From NCBI RefSeq assembly GCF_049608145.1, contig NZ_JBMYXF010000007.1:21085-85084 (forward strand): 64,000 nucleotides of DNA, written 5' to 3'. How positions within the stretch are numbered: the stretch's first letter is position 1; every line of letters begins with the position of its first letter. The DNA comes from Halocynthiibacter sp049608145. Lineage in GTDB: Bacteria > Pseudomonadota > Alphaproteobacteria > Rhodobacterales > Rhodobacteraceae. The notes beneath the pieces are model-generated. The model saw nothing but the letters and a program-made list of their open reading frames with translations. It ran no database searches and was not told the origin of the DNA. A program made the position numbers and the translations under genes. Positions 8,315 through 17,841 of the stretch are shown here, one piece after another.

Positions 8315-9504
8315 TTCACGACCCTCCACTGCACAACAGGACGCGCCGCTTGCCAGCCACGCATACGGCCCAAAGGTGCGGCTTGCGCAAAATCAAAACG
8401 CATCAACTCACCACCCAATTTTCCTGCCAATTGCGTGATCAAGGCTTCGCTTTCAAGCGTCACCGTATTGGCCACAAGGCGCGCACCATCAGGCATCTTC
8501 GCCCAAAGAGCATCAAACAACTCCGCATTCAACCCGCCACCAATGAAAATCGCATCCGGCGCGGGCAGATCATCCAGCCCCGCAGGCGCATGGGCGTTAA
8601 TCACCTCAACTCGGTGACCAATGCCAAAGTGATCCGCATTTTTACGGATGTTTTCGATGCGATCTGCGCGGGTTTCCAGCGCGAAACCACGGCTTCCAGG
8701 TGCCGCCAGAAGCATTTCAACCGTGATGGAACCAGACCCGGCACCAATATCCCAGAATATCTCGTTCGGACATGGGGCCAAGGCGGACAGTGTTAGGGCA
8801 CGCACCGGACGTTTCGTAATCTGCCCATCCGTTGCGAATAATTCATCAGCAAGGCCAGACGCCCGGCTGATCCCACGCCCGATACAGTCAATCGCCACAG
8901 CCACAGGGTGATGCAAATCGACCTGAGATAGCTCACTTGCCTTCCGTTTGATGCACTGTTCCTGATAGCCCCCAAGAGATTGAAAACAAGTAACAACACT
9001 GTCCCGAAAACCGCTTTCTGTCAGATATGCACCAAGGTCAGAAATAGCCGCCCCATCGCGCAGAGTTGCAATGATCTGTACCCCATCTGACGCCAAGGGC
9101 AGCAAGCGGGAAAAGGATTTTGCATGCAGCCCCATGCAGAGCGTTTCTTCAAGCCGCCACCCCATACGCGCGGCGATCATGGAAAAGACGGAAGGGGCGG
9201 AATGACAGATGTATTCCGATGGATCAAGCTGCGCGGCAATCGAACCACCGGCCCCAAACCAGAACGGATCACCCGAAGTCAGCATGACAGTTGCCTCGCC
9301 CCGCTTTGCAATCACGGGGGCAATGGAAAACGGTACTGGGAACGGATCCCCCAACAGATCAAGAACCTCAAGATGACGGGGTGCCCCGATGATATGTTTT
9401 GCATCTGCAATCGCTTTTCGGCTTGCATCTGTCAGGCCAGCGGGGCCATCTTCGCCGCAACCAATAATCGTCAGCCAGGGTGTGGTTTTGCCAAAGTCAG
9501 ACAT
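8311..9504 (-). CDS. cobL: Precorrin-6Y C5,15-methyltransferase (decarboxylating)
   Basis: The 397-residue bifunctional enzyme has an N-terminal CbiE-type methylase (PWLTIIGCGEDGPAGL; TSGDPFWFGAGG) and a C-terminal CbiT-type methylase (IFWDIGAGSGSITVEML, about residues 247-265). It methylates C5 and C15 and decarboxylates the C12 acetate to give precorrin-8. AAGGAT lies seven bases upstream of the start. Its ATG (9504-9502) overlaps the ATG of the divergent cobK on the other strand: the four bases CATG at 9502-9505 serve both starts. Confidence 0.93.
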   Translation of the reverse strand: MSDFGKTTPWLTIIGCGEDGPAGLTDASRKAIADAKHIIGAPRHLEVLDLLGDPFPVPFSIAPVIAKRGEATVMLTSGDPFWFGAGGSIAAQLDPSEYICHSAPSVFSMIAARMGWRLEETLCMGLHAKSFSRLLPLASDGVQIIATLRDGAAISDLGAYLTESGFRDSVVTCFQSLGGYQEQCIKRKASELSQVDLHHPVAVAIDCIGRGISRASGLADELFATDGQITKRPVRALTLSALAPCPNEIFWDIGAGSGSITVEMLLAAPGSRGFALETRADRIENIRKNADHFGIGHRVEVINAHAPAGLDDLPAPDAIFIGGGLNAELFDALWAKMPDGARLVANTVTLESEALITQLAGKLGGELMRFDFAQAAPLGRMRGWQAARPVVQWRVVK

Positions 9505-10252
9505 GCAGAAAATCCTTATCTTGGGCGGTACAACAGAGGCTTCGCACCTTGCGCGCCATCTGGCAGATTGTGGAACAAATGCTATATTTTCCTACGCCGG
9601 GCGCACCAATGCGCCGCGCAGTCAACCCCTGCCAACCCGCGTGGGGGGCTTTGGTGGCGTGGCTGGTCTTGTCGCATACATCCATGCTGAAAAAATCACG
9701 CATATTGTGGATGCAACCCATCCATTCGCCGCGCAAATGTCGCAGAATGCACTGCTGGCTGTGGCGCAAACCAGAACGCCCCTGATCAGTTTTGAGCGCG
9801 CGCCATGGGCAGCTAAGACCGGCGATAACTGGCAACATGTTGCAGATTATCCTGGCGTTCTGAAAGCCCTTGGCGAAACCGCGCAACGGGTGTTTCTGGC
9901 TATTGGAAAACAGAACATTGATCTGTTCGCCACTGCGCCGCAACACCATTACCTTTTGCGCCTGGTCGACCCGCCCGAAAGCATCATTCCCCTGCCCAGC
10001 CACACCGTCGAAATCGCAGCAGGACCGTTTGATCTGGCCGGAGATCTGGCGCTTTTGAAACGCCACCATATTGATGTGATCGTCACCAAAAATGCGGGTG
10101 GCATCGGCGCACGTGCCAAGCTGGACGCCGCACGAGATCTGGGCCTTCGGGTGATCGTGATGGACCGCCCACCCCTTATGGGGCGCCAGATTATGCAATC
10201 GCAACAGGATGTTCTGGCCTGGCTTCATCAGGATGCAGCCCAGTCTTTCTGA
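9503..10252 (+). CDS. cobK: Precorrin-6A reductase CobK, antisense within the cob operon
   Basis: The 249-residue NADPH-dependent reductase begins MQKILILGGTTEASHLARHL and has the family blocks GFGGVAGLVAYI, DATHPFAAQMS and VTKNAGGIGA. It reduces precorrin-6A to 6B, between CobF and CobL. It is the only gene of the cluster on the plus strand between 2.5 and 18 kb. Its start shares CATG with the cobL start, and its last 25 bases overlap the cobJ 3' end (10228-10252). I see no strong ribosome site; its promoter must lie inside the cobL 5' coding region or further upstream. Confidence 0.93.
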   Translation: MQKILILGGTTEASHLARHLADCGTNAIFSYAGRTNAPRSQPLPTRVGGFGGVAGLVAYIHAEKITHIVDATHPFAAQMSQNALLAVAQTRTPLISFERAPWAAKTGDNWQHVADYPGVLKALGETAQRVFLAIGKQNIDLFATAPQHHYLLRLVDPPESIIPLPSHTVEIAAGPFDLAGDLALLKRHHIDVIVTKNAGGIGARAKLDAARDLGLRVIVMDRPPLMGRQIMQSQQDVLAWLHQDAAQSF

Positions 10253-10998
10253 GATCGCGGCGTGTTCACAATCACCGTGCCTTCAATCACATGGGTTCCA
10301 GAATTTCCGACCAGAACCACCGTGCGCATATCCGCCATATCCGGCGTTGCGTCCCCAAGACGTTGAATGTTGATCACCTGCTCATCCGTCGACACCGCGC
10401 GGGCAAAAATGATGAGATGGTCAGGAGTCAGTTCCTCGCGTAGAATGTCAAGAACCTGGCCAAATTGCGTAGGGCGGGATTTGGATCGCGGATTGTAAAA
10501 GCCCATTGCGAAATCGCCGCGCGCCGCGTGACGCAAACGGTGTTCCACCAGGGCAAAAGGTTTCAGATTGTCCGACAGATTGATCGCGCAAAAGTCATGC
10601 CCCAGAGGCGCGCCACAAGCCGCAGAAGCTGCCAACATCGCAGTAATTCCAGGCACAACTTGAATATCAAGAGACGCCCATTCCGGATGATCCTTGATCC
10701 CCTCTTCAAGCGCCTCAAAAACCGCCGATGCCATGGCGAAAACACCCGGATCACCGGAAGACACCACAACAACCTGCTTGCCCTCGACCGCCATTTCAAG
10801 CGCGTGAATGGATCGGTCAATTTCGACGCGATTGTCAGAGGCATGCAACGTCAACCCATCGCGTGGCGCAATGCGTTTCACATAGGGAATATAGCCCACC
10901 ACATCGGTGGCCTGATCAATCGCAGTCTGCGCTTCGGGGGTAATTAGGTTTTCATTCCCAGGCCCAAGGCCCACAATGATGACACTGCCTTTATTCAT
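10228..10998 (-). CDS. cobJ: Precorrin-3B C17-methyltransferase
   Basis: The 256-residue ring-contracting methylase has IIVGLGPGNENLITPEA, VVSSGDPGVFAMAS and VVPGITAMLAASAACGAPLGHDF. The last is the CobJ/CbiH-type loop with a long insertion typical of C17 methylases. It makes precorrin-4 from precorrin-3B. It overlaps cobI by four bases upstream and overlaps the antisense cobK tail by 25 bases at its own 3' end. Because cobK interrupts the minus strand, 723 bases separate the cobJ stop from the cobL start. Confidence 0.95.
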   Translation of the reverse strand: MNKGSVIIVGLGPGNENLITPEAQTAIDQATDVVGYIPYVKRIAPRDGLTLHASDNRVEIDRSIHALEMAVEGKQVVVVSSGDPGVFAMASAVFEALEEGIKDHPEWASLDIQVVPGITAMLAASAACGAPLGHDFCAINLSDNLKPFALVEHRLRHAARGDFAMGFYNPRSKSRPTQFGQVLDILREELTPDHLIIFARAVSTDEQVINIQRLGDATPDMADMRTVVLVGNSGTHVIEGTVIVNTPRSQKDWAAS

Positions 10999-11723
10999 GG
11001 TCTGCGCCCCTGTCCATGCACGAGAATAATCGCAAAATATGGGTTCTCATCGCAATCCAATTCGCAAAGTTTGTGGATTTCCTGATCAGGCATGGTGCCA
11101 CGTTTCACGATCCAGGCGTCCTCATATTTACCTGCACGTTGCAGGGCGCGACGGATCTTGGGAATGTTCTGACCGGTCTTCATCACAACAATCGCATCTG
11201 AACATTCCATGCGTTGCGTCAGGTCATCCTCAGTCAGGGTGCCCATCAGAACCGTCATCACATCATCGCCCCAGGTGATCGGCTCGCCTGTCTGGTTCCA
11301 ACAGCCGGACATGCCAGTGATGGCCGGGATCACGTCAATTTCCATGCGATCACGCAGGCGGGTATAGAGATGCATGAAAGAGCCATAAAAGAACGGATCC
11401 CCTTCGCAAAGCACAACGATATCTTCGTTTGGCTGTTCTTTTGACAGGGCCAATAGGCGTTCTGCCCAGTCGTCATAAAACGGGGCCAGGCTCGCGTTAT
11501 AGCCAGGATCAGACAGAGGAATTTCCGTAGTAACCGGGTATTCCATCGCGTATTCCACCGCATCTTCACGCAGCAATCCATCGACGATCCGACGAGCCAT
11601 GCCATGACGGTTTTTCTTGCGAAAGAATGCGATGTGTTTGGCAGTGGTCACGGCGCGATGGGCTTTGACGCTCATCAAATCCGGATCACCTGGCCCAAGG
11701 CCTGCACAAATCAGTTTACCCAT
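10995..11723 (-). CDS. cobI: Precorrin-2 C20-methyltransferase
   Basis: The 242-residue SAM-dependent methylase (MGKLICAGLGPGDPDLMSVKA; LCEGDPFFYGSFMHL; VIPAITGMSGCW) methylates C20 of precorrin-2 to give precorrin-3A. It starts three bases after the cobH stop and overlaps cobJ by four bases. The order cobH-cobI-cobJ is the common alphaproteobacterial arrangement. Confidence 0.94.
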   Translation of the reverse strand: MGKLICAGLGPGDPDLMSVKAHRAVTTAKHIAFFRKKNRHGMARRIVDGLLREDAVEYAMEYPVTTEIPLSDPGYNASLAPFYDDWAERLLALSKEQPNEDIVVLCEGDPFFYGSFMHLYTRLRDRMEIDVIPAITGMSGCWNQTGEPITWGDDVMTVLMGTLTEDDLTQRMECSDAIVVMKTGQNIPKIRRALQRAGKYEDAWIVKRGTMPDQEIHKLCELDCDENPYFAIILVHGQGRRP

Positions 11724-11726
11724 GGT

Positions 11727-12362
11727 TTATTCTTTCCAGCTGGCAAGGGCATTAACGGCGGCAACCGTGATCGCAGAACCGCCCAAGCGGCCTTTGACAA
11801 TCATGGAGGGCACGGGCAAATCTTGCATCAACGCATCTTTGCTTTCCATGGCGCCAACAAAGCCAACCGGGCAACCGATGATCGCAGCTGGGCGTGGGCA
11901 AGTCGGGTCTTTCAGCATATTCAGCAGATGAAACAAGGCGGTCGGCGCGTTGCCAATCGCGACAACAGAACCTTCCAGTTTGTCGCGCCACAACTCAAGC
12001 GCGGCAGCCGAACGGGTGTTGCCCATTTCTTTCGCCATGCCCGGCACACGTTCATCACGAAGGGTGCAGATGACCTCATTGTTGGCAGCAAGACGCGGGC
12101 GGGTGATCCCTTCAGATACCATGTAAGCATCGCAAAGAATTGGCGCGCCATTGGCAAGTGCAGCGCGCGCGGCCTTTGCCATTCCGTCTGAGAAAACAAC
12201 ATGTTCTTCCAGGCCGACCATGCCCGCAGCGTGGATCATCCGCACGGCAACCACTTCTTCGTCTTTGGTAAAACGGGTTAGGTTTGCTTCCCGGCGAATT
12301 GTGGCAAAGCTTTCATCATAGATGGCCTGGCCGTTGGTTTCATAGGTGTGGAACTCGGTCAT
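11727..12362 (-). CDS. cobH: Precorrin-8X methylmutase
   Basis: The 211-residue enzyme moves the C11 methyl group to C12, producing hydrogenobyrinic acid. The probable catalytic histidine is His44 in VRMIHAAGM, matching the active-site His of characterised CobH. The blocks ILCDAYMVSEGITRPRL and IGNAPTALFHLL are also typical. It overlaps the cobG stop by four bases (12359-12362). Confidence 0.95.
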   Translation of the reverse strand: MTEFHTYETNGQAIYDESFATIRREANLTRFTKDEEVVAVRMIHAAGMVGLEEHVVFSDGMAKAARAALANGAPILCDAYMVSEGITRPRLAANNEVICTLRDERVPGMAKEMGNTRSAAALELWRDKLEGSVVAIGNAPTALFHLLNMLKDPTCPRPAAIIGCPVGFVGAMESKDALMQDLPVPSMIVKGRLGGSAITVAAVNALASWKE

Positions 12363-13525
12363 TTGGGGTGTCCTTCGAAGATCAATGTCGGATCAGTGGC
12401 AAGGGCTGTGGGGCGCAGGCCCCTTGCCGATGGGCTTGTGTCAGAAAAGTGATGCAGGTCGAACCCCGCATCTGTGGCAATCAATGTCGCATCATACTGT
12501 CCGGACGCAGCACAAGCTTTGGCACATCCCGTGATGTGCAGATGTTTTCCAATCGGGATATGTTGCGCAAGCCGGTCTGCCAGCGCACGGGTTTCACCCA
12601 ACGCCTGAGGGCATTTCGGTGCACCCGGACAGGCCGCAATACGCAGACGGGGATCATTCGGATCGATGATCAACCCCTCACAAGAAACCGGCAAAGTCAG
12701 GTTCTGACCAGGCACAAAAAATGCACGCCAAGGCGTCATCGTGATGCCGGTCAGTGATACAGACAGAAGGCGCAGATCACTTGCTGTGATCTGACCATAA
12801 GCACAAGCAATCAATGTGCCGTCGTCTATGGGACCCGCCTTGGGGGGCGTTATTTGTACACGTGGCGTTTCTGTCCCACGGAACTGTTCTGGCAGAATAT
12901 CTGGCTGGCGCTTCAAAAGCTTGCGCATCCGGCCACGCCCGTCTGTGATGCCATGATCGGCAAACCATTCGGCCAGCAGGATCATATCGTCAATCACAGT
13001 ATCACGAGATGTCAGCGCGGCCGTGTCACAACCATCAGCGCGCAATATCATCTGACCTGCTGTGTTCGATTCAACCCGGATATCAGCAGAAACATCGCCC
13101 AGGACAGCATCTGGCCCGATATCAATCGCAAAGCCAAATTTGCCGGGCAGTTCAGGAAAACGTGGCAAGGCTTCGGTCAAATCACGTGCTAGATCACGCG
13201 GAGCATCGCCACCAAAAGGCGTAATTACAATATTGCGTTTGGTTTCGATGGCGATATCCGCATCGATCACCCCAAGGGTGCGCAAAGCGTCAATTAACGT
13301 CGGATGATTTTTTGCATCAACACCACGGATCTGCAGGTTTGCCCGCTGTGTTACATCCAGAATACCATTGCCATATTGATCAGACAGACCTGCAATTTTC
13401 GCCATTTGATCGGCGTTCAGCTGACCGACAACAGCACGCACGCGCACGACCAATCCGTCGCCAGACATCATCGGGCGCAAAGCCCCCGGGCACCAGCCCT
13501 GAATGATAGGATCAGTTGCGCTCAT
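12359..13525 (-). CDS. cobG: Precorrin-3B synthase CobG
   Basis: The 388-residue member of the nitrite/sulfite reductase-like family uses oxygen to convert precorrin-3A into precorrin-3B. Paired cysteine motifs for a [4Fe-4S] centre are visible: CPGAPKC near residue 298 and GCAKAC near 335. RANLQIRGV near residue 60 is the ferredoxin-like half-domain motif. R. capsulatus is reported to use the unrelated CobZ for this step, so this strain follows the Pseudomonas denitrificans-type CobG route. Four-base overlaps link it to cobN and cobH. Confidence 0.93.
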   Translation of the reverse strand: MSATDPIIQGWCPGALRPMMSGDGLVVRVRAVVGQLNADQMAKIAGLSDQYGNGILDVTQRANLQIRGVDAKNHPTLIDALRTLGVIDADIAIETKRNIVITPFGGDAPRDLARDLTEALPRFPELPGKFGFAIDIGPDAVLGDVSADIRVESNTAGQMILRADGCDTAALTSRDTVIDDMILLAEWFADHGITDGRGRMRKLLKRQPDILPEQFRGTETPRVQITPPKAGPIDDGTLIACAYGQITASDLRLLSVSLTGITMTPWRAFFVPGQNLTLPVSCEGLIIDPNDPRLRIAACPGAPKCPQALGETRALADRLAQHIPIGKHLHITGCAKACAASGQYDATLIATDAGFDLHHFSDTSPSARGLRPTALATDPTLIFEGHPK

Positions 13526-16500
13526 GATAAAGCCTCCAGATCCGCATAAATCGAGTTACGGCGGGATTTCCACAGACCTGCTTCCAGCAAAGCATTGAAA
13601 CGATCTTTCATCGCCTGGAATGCTTCGGGGTTATGTTCCTGTAGAAATGCCAGCACCTCTTCCCGGCCCAGCGTCGCATCAAAGTATTGATCGAACAGAT
13701 GGCCTGGCACCGTGTCTGACAGGTGCTGAAACGCAGCCATCTGATCCAGAGTTGCCGCAATTTCCGCCCCGCCCCGAAAACCATGCCGCATCATACCATC
13801 CGCCCAGTTCGGGTTGGCGGCGCGGGCACGCACAACACGCGCAATTTCTTCAGTCAAAGTGCGTGCGCGCGGATCATCCATACGGGTACTATCGAGATGA
13901 TAAAGTGCGGGGGCATCCTTACCCAGCGATTTCAACGCGGCATAAACACCGGCTTCATGCCCAACATAATCAGGGGCCAGAAGAACATCGGTTTCCGCCA
14001 AATCCTGCACATGCACGAAAGCATCCACATTGTTCAATTGCGCTTCTAGCGCGGCACGGTTTTGCGTGACAGAGCCATCCTGCGCAATCGCCCATTCCGA
14101 CGCCTTTAGCCAAGCTTCGCCCGCCATCTGACGGGCCTCATCGGTGTAATCATCCAGATATTGCCCCATTTCCAAGCCATATGACCCAGGCTTCGGGCCA
14201 AAAACGCGCGGCGTGGTTTCGTTTTCGGCAGCAAGATATGGGTTGAAATCGGCCGCTTCATCGCGTGCCGCCAAGGCCTTCACAGCCTGCTCAAACATCC
14301 CTGCAAGGCCAGGAAAGATGTCACGAAACAGGCCAGACACCCGCAAAGTCACATCGATCCGCGGACGCCCTAACATCGCCAAAGGTTCGATCACAAAGCC
14401 AGAAACACGTTCAGAACCCTCATCCCATTGCGGCGAAATACCCGCAAGATGCAAAGCCATGGCAAATTCTTCACCGGCGGTGCGCATGGTGGCGGACCCC
14501 CAAAGATCCACGACCAGCCCACGGGGATAATCGCCTTCTTCTTGCAAATGGCGACGTACAAGCTCTTCCGCCATTTTTACGCCCTGCGCATGTCCGGCAC
14601 GGGTGGGCACAGAACGCGGATCGGTCGTGAACAAATTACGCCCGGTTGGGCGAATATCCTGACGGCCACGATAGGGTGAACCTGAAGGGCCTGCATCAAT
14701 GCGAACACCAGAGAGGCCTTTGATCAGACCTGCGATTTCTTCCGCGCCGTGATCCCCTGCCCCGTAAACATGCAACCCGTCGCCATATTGGCTTTCCTTG
14801 ATGTCACAGACAAAACGGTCAATCCGCGTCATGGCTTCTGCGGCAGACGCATCCGCAGCGAGACCAAGGTCAGACGCCACACCAGAAGAATGCGCCTCAT
14901 CCACAATAGTATCAATCAGACGGGTGCGGCGCGCCGGGTCCAGCCCTTCAGCCGTAGAATATTCATCCAAAAGCTGTTCCAGGCGGATCAGGTTCTGTGG
15001 AGTTTCCGACTGCGCCATTGGCGGGGGCATATGCCCCAGTGTCACGCCACCAATCCGACGTTTGGCCTGCGCAGCTTCGCCCGGATCATTGACGATGAAC
15101 GGATAGAAAACCGGTGTATTGCCCACCAGTGCATCCGGCCAGCAATCGCCAGACAAAGCCACGGACTTACCCGGCAGCCATTCCAACGTGCCATGAGCGC
15201 CCATATGCACAATTGCATCGGTCTGACGCGCCTGAAGCCAGAGATAAAACGCCACATAGCCATGACGCGGCACACGAGACAGGTCGTGGTAATCATCTTC
15301 GCGCGTCGTGCGTTCACCGCGTTCCGGCTGCAATGCAACGGTTGCCCGATCAAGTTGCAACGCCTGGAAATGGAAAGCATCTTCGCGCACGCTAGGATCA
15401 GTTTCAGGGTCACCCCAGGCCTCCTGCAGTTTTTCCTGAAGGGGCGTGGGTAGCGACTGCAAGGCTGCCTGATAATCACTCAGCGGAAAGGACAAAGCCC
15501 CTTCCAGCAGATCATCCGGAGCAAACTCATTTTCGACACTGTAGCCGCTATCCGCCAATGCCTGCAAAACACCCTGTGTTGAAGCCAGCGCATCCAGCCC
15601 CACCGCATGGGCCATTTGCCAGGACTTCCCCGGATAGGTTGAAAGGACAATCGCGAGGTTCTTATCCATATTCGCAGTGATTTTCAGGCGATAATGCCCG
15701 AGGATTGTTGCAACAGCAGCTTCTAACAGATCCGCATCTGTCGTATGCACAAAGCGGCTATATTGCAGGTCTGGATCACGTCCCTCTGGCGCTTTAAAGC
15801 TGATCACACCCGCCAACAATCGTCCGTCGACCTCTGGCAGAACCACATGCATCGCAAGGTCAGCCGGAGACAGGCCACGTTCGGCTTCTAGCCAATCACG
15901 GCGGCGAGCGGTGGACAGGGAAACCTGGAATACGGGCACGCCGGGCGCATCCAGAACCGACGCGCTGCCATCCTGTTGACGGGCGGAAAAGGCTGTCGCA
16001 TTGATGATCAACGCTGGCGGATGATCTTGTAATAATGTAGGCAGGTTTTCAGTCGCTGCCGGGTGCTTCAGGGAAGGCGCGAACACCCCGTATGCCGCAA
16101 AGCCCTTTGCCCGAAATGACCGGATCAGATCGTCCACCGGGGCCGTGTCCGCCGAGGTCAGATAGCTGCGATAGAAGCTGACCCATACCAGTGGCTTGTC
16201 ATTGATTTCCGGAACATCAATCACGCCATGGTCAGGATCGTAGACACCAAATTGCGGCATGGTTTTACGACCGGGAACCGGGGATGCATAAAGACCAGCG
16301 GACAAGGCAAGCTGGGCCAGGGCAGCGCGCGCAGCGACGGCACCACCTTCGTCGCAAAGACGCCCCAAACGTCGCAACGTTGCGACGGGCAAAGTGGACA
16401 GTGCGTCAAGCTGCGTATCTTCACGCCCGTCAGCCGGCAATACCGCTAGAGCAATGCCTTGGCGCCGCGCCAAATCCTGCAATTGCGACATGCCGTATGC

Positions 16501-16785
16501 CCAATATTGCTGCCCACCAATCAAACGCACAAGCACAGCTTTTGCCCCGCTCAGTGTCTGTTCGACATAGGTGTCAACGGACAGCGGGTGTTTCAGCGCC
16601 ACCAGATTTGCCAATCGCAACGATGGCAGTTCCGCGCCCTGTTCTTTCGCCTGCTGCCAACCCGCTTTAAATGCGCCAAGATCACTGTCTGAGAATGACA
16701 GCACGACAAGTTCCGCAGGATCCTGTTTCAGATCCTGCGGAGTGTCATCTTCCAAACCTTGGCTGTCGCGAAATACGACGTGCAT
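13522..16785 (-). CDS. cobN: Cobaltochelatase subunit CobN
   Basis: The 1087-residue large subunit of the aerobic ATP-dependent cobaltochelatase binds hydrogenobyrinic acid a,c-diamide and cobalt. The chelatase hallmark HMGAHGTLEWLPGK is near residue 528, and the C-terminal half shows the conserved RFVCDIKE and DLWGSATMRTAGEEFAMALHL blocks. GGAGGG precedes the start. It lies 21 bases after cobW and is coupled to cobG. The small chelatase subunits CobS and CobT are not in this window and must be elsewhere. The N-terminal coding region contains an 18-base perfect palindrome at 16370-16387. Confidence 0.95.
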   Translation of the reverse strand: MHVVFRDSQGLEDDTPQDLKQDPAELVVLSFSDSDLGAFKAGWQQAKEQGAELPSLRLANLVALKHPLSVDTYVEQTLSGAKAVLVRLIGGQQYWAYGMSQLQDLARRQGIALAVLPADGREDTQLDALSTLPVATLRRLGRLCDEGGAVAARAALAQLALSAGLYASPVPGRKTMPQFGVYDPDHGVIDVPEINDKPLVWVSFYRSYLTSADTAPVDDLIRSFRAKGFAAYGVFAPSLKHPAATENLPTLLQDHPPALIINATAFSARQQDGSASVLDAPGVPVFQVSLSTARRRDWLEAERGLSPADLAMHVVLPEVDGRLLAGVISFKAPEGRDPDLQYSRFVHTTDADLLEAAVATILGHYRLKITANMDKNLAIVLSTYPGKSWQMAHAVGLDALASTQGVLQALADSGYSVENEFAPDDLLEGALSFPLSDYQAALQSLPTPLQEKLQEAWGDPETDPSVREDAFHFQALQLDRATVALQPERGERTTREDDYHDLSRVPRHGYVAFYLWLQARQTDAIVHMGAHGTLEWLPGKSVALSGDCWPDALVGNTPVFYPFIVNDPGEAAQAKRRIGGVTLGHMPPPMAQSETPQNLIRLEQLLDEYSTAEGLDPARRTRLIDTIVDEAHSSGVASDLGLAADASAAEAMTRIDRFVCDIKESQYGDGLHVYGAGDHGAEEIAGLIKGLSGVRIDAGPSGSPYRGRQDIRPTGRNLFTTDPRSVPTRAGHAQGVKMAEELVRRHLQEEGDYPRGLVVDLWGSATMRTAGEEFAMALHLAGISPQWDEGSERVSGFVIEPLAMLGRPRIDVTLRVSGLFRDIFPGLAGMFEQAVKALAARDEAADFNPYLAAENETTPRVFGPKPGSYGLEMGQYLDDYTDEARQMAGEAWLKASEWAIAQDGSVTQNRAALEAQLNNVDAFVHVQDLAETDVLLAPDYVGHEAGVYAALKSLGKDAPALYHLDSTRMDDPRARTLTEEIARVVRARAANPNWADGMMRHGFRGGAEIAATLDQMAAFQHLSDTVPGHLFDQYFDATLGREEVLAFLQEHNPEAFQAMKDRFNALLEAGLWKSRRNSIYADLEALS

Positions 16786-16806
16786 GTGCAGGCCCTCCGG
16801 CGGGTG

Positions 16807-17841
16807 TTAAGCCCCAAATACCGCGCGGATCGCGGCCTCGTTGATGTCATCATGTTCGGCAATCACAACCATCTGACCTTCGCGTGGGTTCACACCCCAT
16901 GGTTGGTCATACTGTGTACGCACACGGGCAGAAACCGCCTGCACCAGTAAACGCATTGGCTTGCCTTTGACCGCCGCATAGCCTTTGACACGCAGAATAT
17001 TTTGTTCACGTGCCAAAGTTTCGATTTGTGCTGTGATCGCTTCGGGGGATTCAATTTCAGGAATGTCGATGATGATGGATTCAAAATCATCATGTTCATG
17101 ATCATGATGGCCATCGTGATGGGATGGGCGTGCTTCCAAATCATCTTCGGCCCCCGCTTCAAGACCCAAGATTACTTTCGGGTCAATTTTACCATCGGTA
17201 ACAGGCAGCATTGGCACCTTGCGCGGGGTTTCCGCTGCGATGATCTCTTTTGCTTTTGCCATCTGTTCAGCCGTGGCCAAGTCAGCTTTGGACAGCAACA
17301 CAAGATCCGCACAAGAAATCTGATCTTCAAACACTTCCGACAAAGGTGTTTCGTGATCCAGGCCTTCATCTGCTTCACGTTGCGCATCCACTGCTGCAAC
17401 ATCGGGTGCGAACCGGCCGTCTGCAACAGCTTCGGCGTCGGCAACTGCAATCACACCATCAACGGTAATTTTGGATTTGATCGCGGGCCAGTTGAATGCC
17501 AGCAACAGCGGCTTTGGCAAGGCCAGACCAGAGGTTTCGATCAGGATATGATCCGGAGGAGTGTCAAGCGCCATCAAGCCTTCGATGGTCGGAATGAAAT
17601 CATCCGCCACGGTGCAACAAATGCAACCATTAGCAAGTTCAACGATGTTTTCCGCAGGGCAGTTATCGTCCGCGCAGCCTTTCAGGATTTCACCATCAAT
17701 GCCAAGTGTGCCAAATTCATTCACCACAACAGCCAGGCGGGTGCTGCCCGCATTGCGGATCAGGTGATGTACAAGGGTCGTTTTACCGGACCCAAGGAAA
17801 CCTGTGATCACGGTAACGGGGATTTTACGCAGATTAGTCAT
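16807..17841 (-). CDS. cobW: CobW, metal-binding GTPase of the G3E family
   Basis: The 344-residue G3E P-loop GTPase has Walker A GFLGSGKTT at residues 14-22 and the metal-site motif CICC at 74-77. There is a His-rich linker (SHHDGHHDHEHDD) near residue 240 between the GTPase and the C-terminal CobW_C domain. CobW is thought to deliver Co(II) to the CobN complex. It overlaps the DUF1636 gene by eight bases and directly precedes cobN, supporting a cobalt chaperone role rather than zinc (COG0523 paralogues can serve zinc). Confidence 0.93.
   Translation of the reverse strand: MTNLRKIPVTVITGFLGSGKTTLVHHLIRNAGSTRLAVVVNEFGTLGIDGEILKGCADDNCPAENIVELANGCICCTVADDFIPTIEGLMALDTPPDHILIETSGLALPKPLLLAFNWPAIKSKITVDGVIAVADAEAVADGRFAPDVAAVDAQREADEGLDHETPLSEVFEDQISCADLVLLSKADLATAEQMAKAKEIIAAETPRKVPMLPVTDGKIDPKVILGLEAGAEDDLEARPSHHDGHHDHEHDDFESIIIDIPEIESPEAITAQIETLAREQNILRVKGYAAVKGKPMRLLVQAVSARVRTQYDQPWGVNPREGQMVVIAEHDDINEAAIRAVFGA

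Noticed and set aside
14749..15453. Plus-strand open frame over cobN
   Set aside because: The opposite strand is conserved CobN sequence, including the chelatase motif; the frame has no family-like content.
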